Shown piece by piece: positions 1 through 8,395 of a DNA stretch of 64,000 nucleotides (the stretch's first letter is position 1; each line of letters starts with the position of its first letter). A program made the position numbers and the translations under genes. Below the pieces are notes generated by a model. It was not told where the DNA came from and did not search any database. It was given only the letters and a program-made list of their open reading frames with translations. Source of the DNA: Solirubrobacterales bacterium. GTDB taxonomy: Bacteria; Actinomycetota; Thermoleophilia; Solirubrobacterales; 70-9. The stretch covers positions 186,001 through 250,000 of the forward strand of contig JAGQUT010000001.1 in NCBI GenBank assembly GCA_020438355.1. Direction: 5' to 3'.

Positions 1-35
1 TCCTGAACCAGGCACCAACCAGTCAGGAGAAACTG

Positions 36-1214
36 ATGAATCAAGAGAACACAGCCGGCTCGGGCCGGAACCTGATTCTCGCCACGCTCGCCTTCGCCCT
101 CTGCTTTTCGGCTTGGGGAATGCTTGCGCCGATCGCACCGGGAATCCAGGATGACCTCGGCCTGAGTGACACTCAGACCGCGATCATGATCTCGATCCCG
201 GTGATTCTGGGGTCGCTCCTGCGGATCCCGCTCGGTCTGATCACCGACCGGGTCGGCGGCCGGATCGTATTCACCGGAATGCTCTTCTACTCGGCCGGGG
301 CTGCGGTTCTGGTCGGTTTCGCGAGTTCCTACGCGACCCTGATCGGCGCTGGCTTTTTGCTGGGTGCGGCAGGGGCCTCGTTCGCGGTCGGTGTTCCGTT
401 CGTGGCCCAGTGGTACCCGCCGAGCCGCCAGGGAATGGCGATTGGTATTTACGGCATGGGCAACATCGGTACCGCTGTTGCGGCCTTCTCGGTGCCGGCG
501 ATTCGTGACTCCGCAGGCCAGGAAGTGGCGGGTCTCGTCTTCGCCGCGGTGATCGCCGTCTACGGGCTGATCTGGATGTCACTGGCCCGTCAGGCTCCCG
601 GGGTCAAACCCTCGCCGACCCGTTACGGCGAAGTGCTTGGTGCGGGCTGGCGGCTCTGGCGGCTCGCCCTCTTCTACTTCGTCAGCTTCGGTGGTTTCGT
701 CGCGATGGCTCTCTTCCTGCCGAAGCTGCTCTCCGACTGGTTCGACTACTCGCTGACCGACGCCGGACTGCGTGCGGCCGGCTTCACCCTTCTGGCAACC
801 CTCGCCCGGCCGATTGGTGGCACCCTCTCCGACCGGATCGGTGGCGACAAGGTGCTTACATTCGCCTTCCTGGGAGTGGGAGTCGATGCGATCGGGCTCT
901 CCTGGCAGGCTCACGATCCGCAGATAGTTCCGGTCACGATCTTTTGCCTGACCATGGCCGCGTTCCTGGGGCTCGGGAGTGGTGCCGTGTTCAAGCTGGT
1001 TCCCGTCCACTTCCCGAAATCAACCGGAGCGGCAACCGGAATCGTCGGCGCTGCCGGTGGGCTCGGCGGATTCTTCCCGCCGCTGGTCCTCGGGATAGTC
1101 AAGGATGCGACAGGGGAGTTCGTGCTCGCCTTCGTTTTCCTGGTTGCCTTTGCCTGGCTCTGCGCGGGACTCGCGTCAGGCGGCATGCCCGCCCCCGAAG
1201 AGGACGGTGGCTAG
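36..1214 (+). CDS. NarK-type nitrate/nitrite MFS transporter
   Basis: 392 residues, about twelve hydrophobic helices filling the chain, so an inner-membrane carrier of the major facilitator superfamily. The MFS motif between helices 2 and 3 is visible (PLGLITDRVGGR), and the glycine-rich segment GMGNIGTAV in helix 5 resembles the nitrate signature of the NNP (NarK/NasA) family. The likely role is nitrate uptake or nitrite export. The start has a good ribosome site (CAGGAG, 7 nt before the ATG). The neighbouring ferredoxin, hemerythrin and molybdenum-cofactor genes fit nitrate metabolism, but no nitrate reductase lies in the window. The transported ion is inferred from family resemblance only. 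Confidence 0.82.
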   Translation: MNQENTAGSGRNLILATLAFALCFSAWGMLAPIAPGIQDDLGLSDTQTAIMISIPVILGSLLRIPLGLITDRVGGRIVFTGMLFYSAGAAVLVGFASSYATLIGAGFLLGAAGASFAVGVPFVAQWYPPSRQGMAIGIYGMGNIGTAVAAFSVPAIRDSAGQEVAGLVFAAVIAVYGLIWMSLARQAPGVKPSPTRYGEVLGAGWRLWRLALFYFVSFGGFVAMALFLPKLLSDWFDYSLTDAGLRAAGFTLLATLARPIGGTLSDRIGGDKVLTFAFLGVGVDAIGLSWQAHDPQIVPVTIFCLTMAAFLGLGSGAVFKLVPVHFPKSTGAATGIVGAAGGLGGFFPPLVLGIVKDATGEFVLAFVFLVAFAWLCAGLASGGMPAPEEDGG

Positions 1215-1251
1215 GGCGGCAGAGGACGGCTGCCAGGGTAGCGGCCTGCGG

Positions 1252-1911
1252 TCAGCGCAGGCCGCTGGCGGTGACCAGGCAGCCGGCCCGGTCGGGATCC
1301 TTGATCTCGAATCCCGTGAGGGTCGCCCCCGGCTTCAGAGACTCGATCAGCCCGGCCGTTATGCCGCGGTGCAGTCCGCAGATCAGCGCCTGGCCGTTCC
1401 GTGCCGTCTCGCGGTAAGGGCAGTTCGTGAGGCAGTAGGTGACCTCGTAGCCACTCGTGCCAGCGGGCCGGGGCTGGAATCCCATCGCCGCCAGCGCGTC
1501 GCGGAGCCTCGACTCCGGGTCCCCGTTCACTTCCTGGCCGTCGGTCAGCTTCATACCGATGCTGCGCCCGAGCTCCTCAATTCCCCGCGGATCGGCGACC
1601 CCGCGATCGACCGCCTCGACCAGCCACTCACTCAGGTCGTCGTATGCGGTCGGGGCCTCGCCGCCCGGACGCGCGGCCGGGTCGATCGCCCAGAGATCGC
1701 GGGGCCGGCCCCTGCCCTGGCGTTCGCGCTCCCTAAGTACGACCCCGGCCCGGGCCATCGCCTCGAGATGGTTCCGGACTCCGTTCGGGTGAAGTCCGAG
1801 CCGCTCCGACAGCTCGACCGTGGGGGCCGGACGCTTCAGCTCCCGGAGCAGCTCAAAGAGGCTTGCCCTGGTGGGCTGGGAGAGCACGTTTGCAGCTGTC
1901 TCGTTCGACAT
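1252..1911 (-). CDS. ArsR/SufR-like HTH regulator with C-terminal cysteines
   Basis: 219 residues. An N-terminal winged-helix domain (SQPTRASLFELLREL, then LHPNGVRNHLEAM as recognition helix) is followed by a linker and a C-terminal domain with cysteines spaced C-x3-C-x13-C plus one more near the end. This resembles the cluster-binding part of SufR-like regulators, so it may sense iron-sulfur status, oxygen or NO. It is divergent from the ferredoxin-hemerythrin operon, and an inverted repeat lies between them (1966-1984). An in-frame ATG at 1932 would add seven residues; neither start has a well-placed ribosome site. The ligand is unknown. Confidence 0.75.
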   Translation of the reverse strand: MSNETAANVLSQPTRASLFELLRELKRPAPTVELSERLGLHPNGVRNHLEAMARAGVVLRERERQGRGRPRDLWAIDPAARPGGEAPTAYDDLSEWLVEAVDRGVADPRGIEELGRSIGMKLTDGQEVNGDPESRLRDALAAMGFQPRPAGTSGYEVTYCLTNCPYRETARNGQALICGLHRGITAGLIESLKPGATLTGFEIKDPDRAGCLVTASGLR

Positions 1912-1957
1912 CCTGGTTCGACATTCTCCCAAACGACGGGTTACGAACGCTTTGCTC

Positions 1958-1984
1958 TAGACTTTTACACAACAGTGGTGTGAA
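1958..1984 (+). promoter_or_regulatory. Promoter -10 and inverted-repeat operator upstream of ferredoxin gene
   Basis: A TAGACT hexamer at 1958-1963 could be a -10 box. Just downstream lies the dyad TACACA-N7-TGTGAA (1966-1971 and 1979-1984), placed where a repressor would cover the transcription start. The same dyad geometry recurs at 11389-11411. The -35 region is poor. The binding protein is unknown; the divergent HTH regulator is the obvious candidate. Confidence 0.5.
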
Positions 1985-2010
1985 AAACAAGTATCCGGGA
2001 AGAGCCTGAC

Positions 2011-2271
2011 ATGACCTACGTGATCAACGAGCCATGCATCGGCGAAAAGGACGCGTCCTGCACCGAAGTCTGTCCGGTTGACTGCATCCATCCGACTCCG
2101 GAGGAGGCCGCGTTCCGGACCGAACCCCAGCTCTACATCGACCCGGAAGAGTGCATCGACTGCGACGCCTGCGTCGAGGCCTGCCCGGTTGACGCGATCA
2201 CGGCCCAGGACAGCGTGCCGCCCGAGTGGCAGGAGTACATCCGGATCAACGCCGATTACTACAAGCGATGA
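2011..2271 (+). CDS. Two-cluster bacterial ferredoxin
   Basis: 86 residues, a small cytosolic electron carrier. The C-terminal cluster motif is canonical (C-I-D-C-D-A-C-V-E-A-C-P). The N-terminal set is C-x7-C-x3-C-P, as in seven-iron [3Fe-4S][4Fe-4S] ferredoxins of actinobacteria and Thermus. Ribosome site GGAAGAG precedes the ATG. The stop overlaps the start of the hemerythrin gene (ATGA), so the two are translationally coupled. The redox partner is not evident. Confidence 0.93.
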   Translation: MTYVINEPCIGEKDASCTEVCPVDCIHPTPEEAAFRTEPQLYIDPEECIDCDACVEACPVDAITAQDSVPPEWQEYIRINADYYKR

Positions 2272-2723
2272 AGAGATCAGAAGCGCTGATACCCCTTTCG
2301 CATGACCACCACCATGCGCTCTTCGTCGCCAAGCTACTGCGGGATGCCAGGGCCGGGGATACGCCGGCTGATGAGGCCGCGGCCGCATTCAGGTCCTTCT
2401 GGCTCGATGAGGGCCGTGAACATTTCCGGATCGAAGAGGAAGTGTTGCTTCCCGGTTCCGGACTCGAGGGTCCCGCCTCCGATCCCGGGGTGGCCCGCAT
2501 GCTCGACGATCACCTCGAGATCCGGCGCATGGCGGAGCCGGTCATCAACGGAGAGACCGACCCTGCGGCACTGTCCGCGCTCGGTGAACTACTGACCGCG
2601 CACGTGAGGTTTGAGGAAAGGGAGCTCTTCCCCAGGATCGAGAGCAAGCTCGACGCGCCACGCCTTCAGAAGCTGGCCCGGGCGATCGCCGAGGCTTCCG
2701 GCGAGGGTAATGCGGAAGCCTGA
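2268..2723 (+). CDS. Hemerythrin-domain protein
   Basis: 151 residues, a four-helix-bundle hemerythrin-like protein expected to bind a non-heme diiron centre and sense or buffer O2 or NO. Putative ligands are visible in LSHDHHHALF near the N terminus, HFRIEEEVLLP around residue 50, LDDHLEIRRM around residue 80 and HVRFEERELFP around residue 110. The start is set by the ATGA overlap with the ferredoxin stop. Coupling to a ferredoxin and a Cys-rich regulator suggests a redox or nitrosative-stress role, which is inference. Confidence 0.88.
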   Translation: MKRSEALIPLSHDHHHALFVAKLLRDARAGDTPADEAAAAFRSFWLDEGREHFRIEEEVLLPGSGLEGPASDPGVARMLDDHLEIRRMAEPVINGETDPAALSALGELLTAHVRFEERELFPRIESKLDAPRLQKLARAIAEASGEGNAEA

Positions 2724-2729
2724 GCTCGC

Positions 2730-3365
2730 TCAGCCCTTGAGCAGCGAGTGAACTTCGGCTCGCGCCTGGGCGGTCTCGCGGAAGTGAACCGCGTGGAGGC
2801 CGAGCTCGTTGGCCGCATCGACGTTTATCTGCATGTCGTCGATGAAGATGCACTGCTCCGGCTCGAGTTCAACTCTCTCCAGGGTGAGCTGGTAGATCCG
2901 GGGGTCCGGCTTGCGGCAACCCACGAATGCCGAGTCGACCACCGTCTCGAAGAGCTCGTCAACCGGAAACATCGACCGCCACTTCGGCTCCCACTCCTTG
3001 ACGTTGTTGGTCAGGAGGGCGGTGCGGATACCGTCTCGGCGAACTTCCCGGATCAGATCCAGCATTCCCGGGTTGGGTTCAAGGGCTTCGAAGAGCAGCA
3101 GTCCGAACTCCTGAATCACCGGGCGGTGCCCGAGCAGCGGCTCGAGCGCATCGGCCAGCTGACTTTCGAACTCACGCTCGGTTATCCGGCCGCACTCCAG
3201 TTCGAACAGCGGATTGGTGCCTTCCTGTTCCGAGATAGCCCGTAGCGCCTCGCCAAAGGTCTTCGGAGGTATTCCGACCCGGTCCTGAACCGATAGAAAA
3301 GCTTCAACGAGGGGTGTGGTCAGGACACCGCCGAAATCGGAGATGACCATTTCGATCCTGCTCAT
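2730..3365 (-). CDS. HAD-superfamily hydrolase
   Basis: 211 residues. The motif-I position reads ISDFGGVL, where the second catalytic Asp (DxD) is replaced by Gly, as in several HAD-IA proteins of the epoxide-hydrolase N-terminal/YihX type. Motif II is TNN in LLTNNV; the motif III Lys is in CRKPDP; motif IV is FIDD. A phosphatase on a small metabolite is likely. The start at 3365 overlaps the upstream stop as ATGA, and a longer reading into that gene is unnecessary. The substrate cannot be deduced. Confidence 0.85.
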   Translation of the reverse strand: MSRIEMVISDFGGVLTTPLVEAFLSVQDRVGIPPKTFGEALRAISEQEGTNPLFELECGRITEREFESQLADALEPLLGHRPVIQEFGLLLFEALEPNPGMLDLIREVRRDGIRTALLTNNVKEWEPKWRSMFPVDELFETVVDSAFVGCRKPDPRIYQLTLERVELEPEQCIFIDDMQINVDAANELGLHAVHFRETAQARAEVHSLLKG

Positions 3366-4099
3366 GCACTGGCTCCTGCCGTTCTCGTTATCTCGTACCT
3401 GCCGAGTCCGAGATGGCCGTCCAGCGACCAGCGGAACAGGGCCGTATTCACCACTGCGCTGCCGATCTTCGCCGTGCATCCCGTCACCACCGACCCGGCA
3501 CCATGAAGCGCCGCAATCTCCTCGGTTGCCGGCCAGAGTTCCAGGGTGGCCCGACGCTGGCGGCCCGCGGAGTCGTACTCGGTCGAAAGCAGCACCTCGT
3601 CGAATTCGATGTAACCGCCAGGGTGTGTGATCGCGGCGACTGTCTCTTCGGCGCCGTGCTCGACCGACCCCTCGGCCGCTGCCGATGCCACGCAGATCAA
3701 CCCTCCGTCGGCGAGGATGATCGTGGCCTCACGGCTCAGCGCTGACGTTTCAGCATCCTCTTCCCGTCGGTGAATTACACCCCTGCAATCAAGATCGACA
3801 TCCTCACCGCGATGCGAAAGCCTGCCCCTGGTATCGATCAGGCTGGCTTCCCGCCTTCCTGTGAGCTCGCCGTCGAGACGAATCGGCTCGCCGGTTGATG
3901 CGATCGAGACGGAGAGCTCTCCATGCTCGGTTTCAAGCTCGAGCGGGGCACCATCGACGAGAGGGTCAAGCCCCCCGACCGGGATAGGTGCCGCGGCGAC
4001 GACATCTTCGCCCAGCATGATCGCGCCGTTGCCGCCGCTGGTCAGGCTGACGAAAAGACCGCTCTCCGGGTCAAGTATTTCGATCGATTTGGTCTTCAC
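3362..4099 (-). CDS. Uncharacterised 245-residue protein
   Basis: No recognised domain. The protein is acidic and predicted to be rich in beta strands, with many short segments such as SVSIAST and RATLELWP, and has no signal peptide or membrane helix, so it is probably cytosolic. It starts with GTG inside the last 29 nt of the fxsA-like gene and its stop overlaps the HAD gene start (ATGA), so the three form one translationally coupled operon. Such tight coupling supports a real gene even though I cannot assign a function. Confidence 0.7.
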   Translation of the reverse strand: MKTKSIEILDPESGLFVSLTSGGNGAIMLGEDVVAAAPIPVGGLDPLVDGAPLELETEHGELSVSIASTGEPIRLDGELTGRREASLIDTRGRLSHRGEDVDLDCRGVIHRREEDAETSALSREATIILADGGLICVASAAAEGSVEHGAEETVAAITHPGGYIEFDEVLLSTEYDSAGRQRRATLELWPATEEIAALHGAGSVVTGCTAKIGSAVVNTALFRWSLDGHLGLGRYEITRTAGASA

Positions 4100-4616
4100 T
4101 GCTTTCCGACCCGGAGCGTAGCTGGGGTTGGGGCGCCCCGTCGGGCCGGTCAGTCACGTCCACCGCTTCACCTTCGAAGTCATAGCTGGTGGTTCGGGAA
4201 GACCTGTAGTAGTTGTAGCCCCGGTTGCTCCACGTGGCCGTTGTTGCGGCCACCTTGAACTTGGATGCGAAAAGCGTCAGCGCGACGAGGCGTACGAGCC
4301 ACCTGGTCGGGGGGAAGAGCAGAAAGAGGCCGATCGCGGATGTGATGAATCCGGGGATGATCAGGAGCAGCGCTCCGGAAGTGATCATCACACCGTCGAA
4401 GGCTTCCTTGGCGGGAGGCCGTCTTTCGTCGATCGCTCCCCGGAAGCGGCGCCAATGAGCCCGGCCTCTGTGGCGGAGGATCAGGATTCCGGCGACCGCC
4501 GAGGCAAAGAGCAGGAAGAGCATCCAGAAGAAGCCGATCCAGTTTGCGACCTGGATCATCACGAATAGCTCCGCGATCGGCCAGATGATCAGAAGTGCCA
4601 GAAGAAAGACGAACAT
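4071..4616 (-). CDS. FxsA-family membrane protein
   Basis: 181 residues. Three to four hydrophobic helices lie in the first 120 residues. The order matches the FxsA (suppressor of F exclusion) family: two N-terminal helices, a basic loop ILRHRGRAHWRRFRGAI, the segment FDGVMITSGALLLIIPGFITSAIGL, and a basic exit. The tail after residue 130 is polar and variable. FxsA proteins are inner-membrane proteins of unclear biochemical role; the E. coli protein modulates phage T7 exclusion by F plasmids. A TAACCT hexamer lies 10 nt before the ATG and could be a -10 box for a very short leader. Confidence 0.85.
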   Translation of the reverse strand: MFVFLLALLIIWPIAELFVMIQVANWIGFFWMLFLLFASAVAGILILRHRGRAHWRRFRGAIDERRPPAKEAFDGVMITSGALLLIIPGFITSAIGLFLLFPPTRWLVRLVALTLFASKFKVAATTATWSNRGYNYYRSSRTTSYDFEGEAVDVTDRPDGAPQPQLRSGSESSEDQIDRNT

Positions 4617-4705
4617 GGGCAGACAAAGGTTACGCGCCCCGACCCTTCGGGTTACAGGCTCGGGCGCGGAGAGTCAGGAGGCTCCGGCCAAAAACCCGAC
4701 CCGGT

Positions 4706-4711
4706 TAGTAT
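4706..4711 (+). promoter_or_regulatory. -10 box for leaderless DUF59 gene
   Basis: TAGTAT ends exactly 6 nt before the ATG at 4718, and there is no ribosome-binding site. The transcript should start at or next to the A of the start codon. Confidence 0.55.
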
Positions 4712-4717
4712 GCATTC

Positions 4718-5035
4718 ATGGCTGAAGATCAGGCAACCATGCCGACCGAAGAGGAAGTGTTCGAGGCTCTGGAAGAGGTGATCGACCCCGAACTGGGTCT
4801 TGATTTCGTCTCGCTCGGGCTCGTTTACGACGTCGAGCTGGAATCGCCAGATGTCTACATCACCTTCACCCTGACGACTCCGGCCTGCCCGATCGGGCCC
4901 CAGGTTTCGGAACAGATGAAGGAATTCGTCGGAAACCTCGAGGGAGTTCGCGACGTCCACCCGAAGATGATTTTCGATCCGCCGTGGTCTCCGGAGATGA
5001 TGACCGACGACGCCAAGTTCGCGCTCGGATTCTGA
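4718..5035 (+). CDS. DUF59/MIP18 family iron-sulfur assembly protein (SufT/PaaD-like)
   Basis: 105 residues, essentially one DUF59 domain. Family landmarks are EEVIDPELGLDFVSLGLVYDV, then VYITFTLTTPACPIGPQV containing the conserved cysteine (TPACP), and a C-terminal WSPEMM motif. Proteins of this family assist maturation of [4Fe-4S] proteins or phenylacetate oxygenase components. It is a single gene here, far from the suf genes at 29-32 kb and 45-50 kb, but SufT-like work for the SUF system is the likeliest role. Probably leaderless. Confidence 0.88.
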   Translation: MAEDQATMPTEEEVFEALEEVIDPELGLDFVSLGLVYDVELESPDVYITFTLTTPACPIGPQVSEQMKEFVGNLEGVRDVHPKMIFDPPWSPEMMTDDAKFALGF

Positions 5036-5123
5036 GAACCGGCGAACCTCCACTGGACGGCGTCGCCCTGCGCGGCTAGATTCTCCCTGACTACAGGAGC
5101 CGGCACGCGGCCCTGAAAACAGG

Positions 5124-5765
5124 ATGGGGGAAGTCTTGAGGGGATTCTTCGACAGGCACTTCACGAGTGCCCACGCGATCGCATTGCTGGCTCTGTTTGT
5201 GGCGGTGGGCGGGACGGCATACGCAGCGACGGCGATCGGCACCAAGCAGATCAAGAACAACGCTGTGACGACGGCGAAGATCAAGAACAACGCGGTCACG
5301 ACGGCCAAGATCAAGAACAACGCGGTCACTTCCGCGAAGATCGCGAGCCGCTCCGTCACACCGGCGAAAATGAGCGAGTACACGAACTCCGGCCTTGTGA
5401 AACTGAGCAACGGCGAGAGCAAGGTCCTCCTGACCAAAGGGCCGTTCAAGTTCACCGCGAAATGTGTTGATGGAGGAGGCGGTGTCAGCATTGCGAACTT
5501 GACCGCCAAGAACACCGGCAGCGAGGCCGGCCTTTTCGAAAGCGACTACCTGAGCAATTACAACGATCCCGTTTTTGATCCTGGCGAGGAACTACAAGCG
5601 TTCTATGAGGTGAACCAGTCTGTTCCCTACTGGTTCGGCGAGGTCTACAACATGTTCTCGGCGACCTCAGCCAACGGGTCCACCTCCCTTTACGGCGGCG
5701 GCAACCTCGGCGTCAAGGTGCTGGGCAGCGACTGCGTGTACCAGCTCTTCACCTGGGGCAAGTAG
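5124..5765 (+). CDS. Surface/secreted protein with 10-residue N-terminal repeats
   Basis: 213 residues. A hydrophobic signal anchor (AIALLALFVAVGGTAYAA) is followed by four tandem 10-residue repeats of the form IKNNAVTTAK, then a C-terminal domain of about 140 residues with two cysteines and many Gly, Ser and Asn, probably an extracellular beta domain. The N-terminal arrangement is shared with the gene at 47202-47789. A TTG at 5136, after GGGGGAAG, may be the real start. A TAGATT hexamer at 5077-5082 could be the -10 box. Function unknown. Confidence 0.75.
   Translation: MGEVLRGFFDRHFTSAHAIALLALFVAVGGTAYAATAIGTKQIKNNAVTTAKIKNNAVTTAKIKNNAVTSAKIASRSVTPAKMSEYTNSGLVKLSNGESKVLLTKGPFKFTAKCVDGGGGVSIANLTAKNTGSEAGLFESDYLSNYNDPVFDPGEELQAFYEVNQSVPYWFGEVYNMFSATSANGSTSLYGGGNLGVKVLGSDCVYQLFTWGK
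5250..5369 (+). repeat. Four tandem 30-bp repeats coding for IKNNAVTTAK units
   Basis: Units begin at 5250, 5280, 5310 and 5340. The first three are nearly identical at DNA level and the fourth has diverged (IASRSVTPAK). The near identity suggests recent duplication within the gene. Confidence 0.9.
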
Positions 5766-5775
5766 AAGGCAATTG

Positions 5776-5819
5776 ACAACTGCACGTCGTCCGGCAAAGG
5801 GCCGGGCGACGTCAGTTGT
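5776..5819. terminator. Long imperfect hairpin between convergent genes
   Basis: Arms CAACTG-ACGTCG-CCGGC and their complement pair over 17 bp with one bulged C and one mismatch around an AAAGG loop. There is no clear T-tract. It sits between the ends of two convergent genes, so a bidirectional terminator or end-stabilising structure is likely. Confidence 0.6.
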
Positions 5820-5825
5820 GCGGTC

Positions 5826-7337
5826 TCAGCTCTTGCCTGCGGGCTTCCGGGTGCCGGAGGCCTTTCCGTTCGGCGACTTCCTCGCGGGGCTCTTCTTTGC
5901 CGCTCCCTTTGGCTTCTCAGGGGCGATCGAGCTCTCGACTTCGTCGGCGGCTTCCGCCAGTTCGGAAAGCGACTCGTTGAGTCCGCGCCGGATCTGACCG
6001 ATATCCGGCATTGCGTCGAAGTCGCCGATCAGGCCGATGTTGACCTGGCCGGCGTAGCTCATGACTCCGACCGCAAGGCCATGGTTCTTGGCCAGGAAGG
6101 CGACCGGGTAAGGCTTGGACAGCTTTCGTCCGAGCACGTAGAGGGGAATCTGCGGCCCCGGAACGTTTGTGACCAACAAGTTGAACAGGCGGGTCGAGAA
6201 AGTAAGGCGCGCAGCCTGGGCGAGCAGCGTCGGGGGAGCGAAGTCGTTCAGCCGGGCAATCACTTCGGCCCCGAGGGCCTGTTTCGACTGCTTCAGGCCA
6301 TCCATCGCCGCGGAAACAATCTCGAGACGGCCGACCGGATCAGACTCATAAACCGGGAGGGGAGCTCTCATGGTGGCGAGCTTGTTGCCGAGCTGGCCTC
6401 GCTCGTCGTCGGAGCGCACCGAAACCGGAACCATCGCCCGCAGTTCCAGGCCGTCGGTATCGACACCACGCTTGATCAGCCACTTGCGGATCGATCCGGC
6501 CGCGATGGCCAGAACCACGTCATTGACCGTGGTCCCGAAAACGTCCTTGATCCGCTTGAACTCATCGAGGCTGGCGCTGGTCCAGGTGATTCGCCGGTGC
6601 GGACCGATCGGGACGTTCAGCGGCACGTCAGGGGCGGAGTCGGCGAGGGCCCTCGCTACTTCGGCAAGTCCTTCGGCGCTCTCTCCGACCTTGCTGGCCA
6701 GGGTTGATGGCTTGCGCAGGGCATGGACAGCCCGTTCCCCCAGCTTCACAGGCTCGGTCGCCAGTTCCCTCGCCCCTCTTTCGAGCAGGCTCATGTTCGA
6801 GGGGAGCGGTTCCGGCTTCCACTCTTCCTTTGGCACGATCGGCTCGGCATCGGGGGTGACGTCGAAGATCACGGTGCCGATGTCAACCCCGGAGATGCCG
6901 TCGATCATCGCGTGGTGGCTCTTGATGATGATCGCGAAGCGGTCCCCCTCGAGTTCCTCGACGAGGAACATCTCCCAGAGTGGCTTCGACCGGTCCAGGG
7001 CCTGGGAAAACAGGCGGGAGGCGAGGATCTTCAGCTCACGCTCCCCGCCGGGCTTCGGCAGGGCGGTGTGGCGAAGGTGATAGTTGAGGTTGAAGTCCGG
7101 GTCGTCGGCCCACAACGGCCGTCCGGTTCCATACGGGGGATAAACGAGCCGCTGGCGATAGCGGGGCACGAAGTCGAGCCGGGAAGCGATGTGCGCCTTG
7201 AGCTCGTCGTAGGTCGGCGGATCGCCCTCGAAAATCATCACGGCACCGATGTGCATGTGGGAGCTTTCGCTCTCGTTGGTCAGAAACTGCGCGTCAATCG
7301 CAGTCAGACGGTCAATTTCGTGGCTGGCAGGTTCCAT
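5826..7337 (-). CDS. WS/DGAT-family acyltransferase (wax ester synthase / diacylglycerol acyltransferase)
   Basis: 503 residues. The catalytic HHxxxDG motif is seen as HHAMIDG around residue 143, and the PLW motif follows DRSKPLW. The C-terminal half has LVTNVPGPQ, typical of the family. These membrane-associated enzymes join acyl-CoA to fatty alcohols or diacylglycerol to make storage lipid. The last 30 or so residues form a Lys/Ser/Pro-rich tail, unusual for the core enzyme and possibly nucleic-acid or membrane binding. Ribosome site GGGGAG precedes the ATG. Confidence 0.93.
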   Translation of the reverse strand: MEPASHEIDRLTAIDAQFLTNESESSHMHIGAVMIFEGDPPTYDELKAHIASRLDFVPRYRQRLVYPPYGTGRPLWADDPDFNLNYHLRHTALPKPGGERELKILASRLFSQALDRSKPLWEMFLVEELEGDRFAIIIKSHHAMIDGISGVDIGTVIFDVTPDAEPIVPKEEWKPEPLPSNMSLLERGARELATEPVKLGERAVHALRKPSTLASKVGESAEGLAEVARALADSAPDVPLNVPIGPHRRITWTSASLDEFKRIKDVFGTTVNDVVLAIAAGSIRKWLIKRGVDTDGLELRAMVPVSVRSDDERGQLGNKLATMRAPLPVYESDPVGRLEIVSAAMDGLKQSKQALGAEVIARLNDFAPPTLLAQAARLTFSTRLFNLLVTNVPGPQIPLYVLGRKLSKPYPVAFLAKNHGLAVGVMSYAGQVNIGLIGDFDAMPDIGQIRRGLNESLSELAEAADEVESSIAPEKPKGAAKKSPARKSPNGKASGTRKPAGKS

Positions 7338-7375
7338 AGCTCCCCATCGTGGACTAGGACAAGATGGTACTCGGG

Positions 7376-7381
7376 TACCCT
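7376..7381 (+). promoter_or_regulatory. -10 box for leaderless ispH
   Basis: TACCCT ends 6 nt before the ispH ATG and no ribosome site is present. The 50 bp between ispH and the divergent acyltransferase gene must hold both promoters. Confidence 0.4.
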
Positions 7382-7387
7382 TGACTT

Positions 7388-8356
7388 ATGCCGGAAACAC
7401 TTTCAACCGGGATCGAAAAGGTCATCCTTGCCGCTCCCCGCGGGTACTGCGCCGGAGTTGATCGTGCCGTTCAGACGGTCGAGAGGGCGCTTGACAACCA
7501 CGGGGCGCCAATTTACGTGCGCAAGGAGATCGTCCACAACAAGCATGTGGTCGAACAGCTCTCGGCAAGGGGAGCGATCTTCGTGGAAGAGGAGACCGAG
7601 GTCCCGGAGGGCGAGATCGTCGTTTTCTCCGCTCACGGGGTGTCACCGGCTGTTCACGAGCGCTCGGCGCAGCGCCAGCTCAGGACCATCGACGCGACCT
7701 GCCCGCTGGTGACCAAGGTTCACGTCGAAGCCCGCAAGTTCGCGGCTGAGGGTTACACGATCATCATGGTCGGCCACGAGGGCCACGAAGAGGTCGAAGG
7801 CACAATGGGCGAGGCGCCCGATTCGATCGTCCTGGTCCAGACCGTGGAAGAAGTTGACGATCTGGTCCTCGAGGACCCGGATCACGTCGCCCTGATCACG
7901 CAGACCACGCTATCCGTGGATGAAACTGCCGAGATCATTTCCCGTCTGCGGGAGAGGTTCCCGGGAATCGTTACCGCCAAGGGCGAGGACATCTGTTACG
8001 CCACGACGAACCGACAGATCGCGGTCAAGCAACTTGCCCGCCACTGCGACCTGGTCCTGGTGATCGGGTCGACCAACTCGTCAAACTCGAACCGCCTGGT
8101 CGAGGTGGCCCGCGAACACGGCTCCGAGTCGTACCTGATTGACAATCACACCCAGGTCCGGGAGGAATGGCTCGTAGGAGTCAAGACGGTCGGCATCACC
8201 TCGGGGGCTAGCGCCCCGGAGGAACTCGTCGAGGATCTGGTCCAGCTGTTCCGCGACCGCGGGGTGGAGGATGTCTCCGAACTGAGGACCGTCGACGAGT
8301 CGGTCCGCTTCATGCTTCCGAAGGAGATCCGCAAAGGTCTCCCGATGGCTTCCTGA
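7388..8356 (+). CDS. ispH: 4-hydroxy-3-methylbut-2-enyl diphosphate reductase
   Basis: 322 residues, the last step of the MEP isoprenoid pathway: HMBPP is reduced to IPP and DMAPP by a [4Fe-4S] enzyme in the cytosol. The three cluster cysteines are visible in PRGYCAG (Cys21), DATCPLV (about 105) and DICYATTNRQ (about 202). The proton-relay region (VGHEGHEE) and the SSNSNRL substrate motif are also present. Length matches the family. It stands alone on the plus strand. The N-terminal ten residues are extra and variable. Confidence 0.97.
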   Translation: MPETLSTGIEKVILAAPRGYCAGVDRAVQTVERALDNHGAPIYVRKEIVHNKHVVEQLSARGAIFVEEETEVPEGEIVVFSAHGVSPAVHERSAQRQLRTIDATCPLVTKVHVEARKFAAEGYTIIMVGHEGHEEVEGTMGEAPDSIVLVQTVEEVDDLVLEDPDHVALITQTTLSVDETAEIISRLRERFPGIVTAKGEDICYATTNRQIAVKQLARHCDLVLVIGSTNSSNSNRLVEVAREHGSESYLIDNHTQVREEWLVGVKTVGITSGASAPEELVEDLVQLFRDRGVEDVSELRTVDESVRFMLPKEIRKGLPMAS

Positions 8357-8369
8357 GCCTCGCGAAGCC

Positions 8370-8394
8370 ACTCAAGGGCCGAAGTCGGCCGAGT
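8370..8394. terminator. Terminator-like hairpin between ispH and the thioredoxin-fold gene
   Basis: ACTC...GAGT outer arms and a perfect inner stem GGCCGA-AG-TCGGCC lie in the 39 bp between convergent stops. No T-tract, so the assignment is tentative. Confidence 0.4.
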
Positions 8395-8395
8395 C

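Noticed and set aside
1966-1984. Rex-type or CRP-type binding site
   Set aside because: Rex sites read TTGTGAA-N6-TTCACAA and CRP sites TGTGA-N6-TCACA, the opposite half-site order to TTCACA-N7-TGTGAA.
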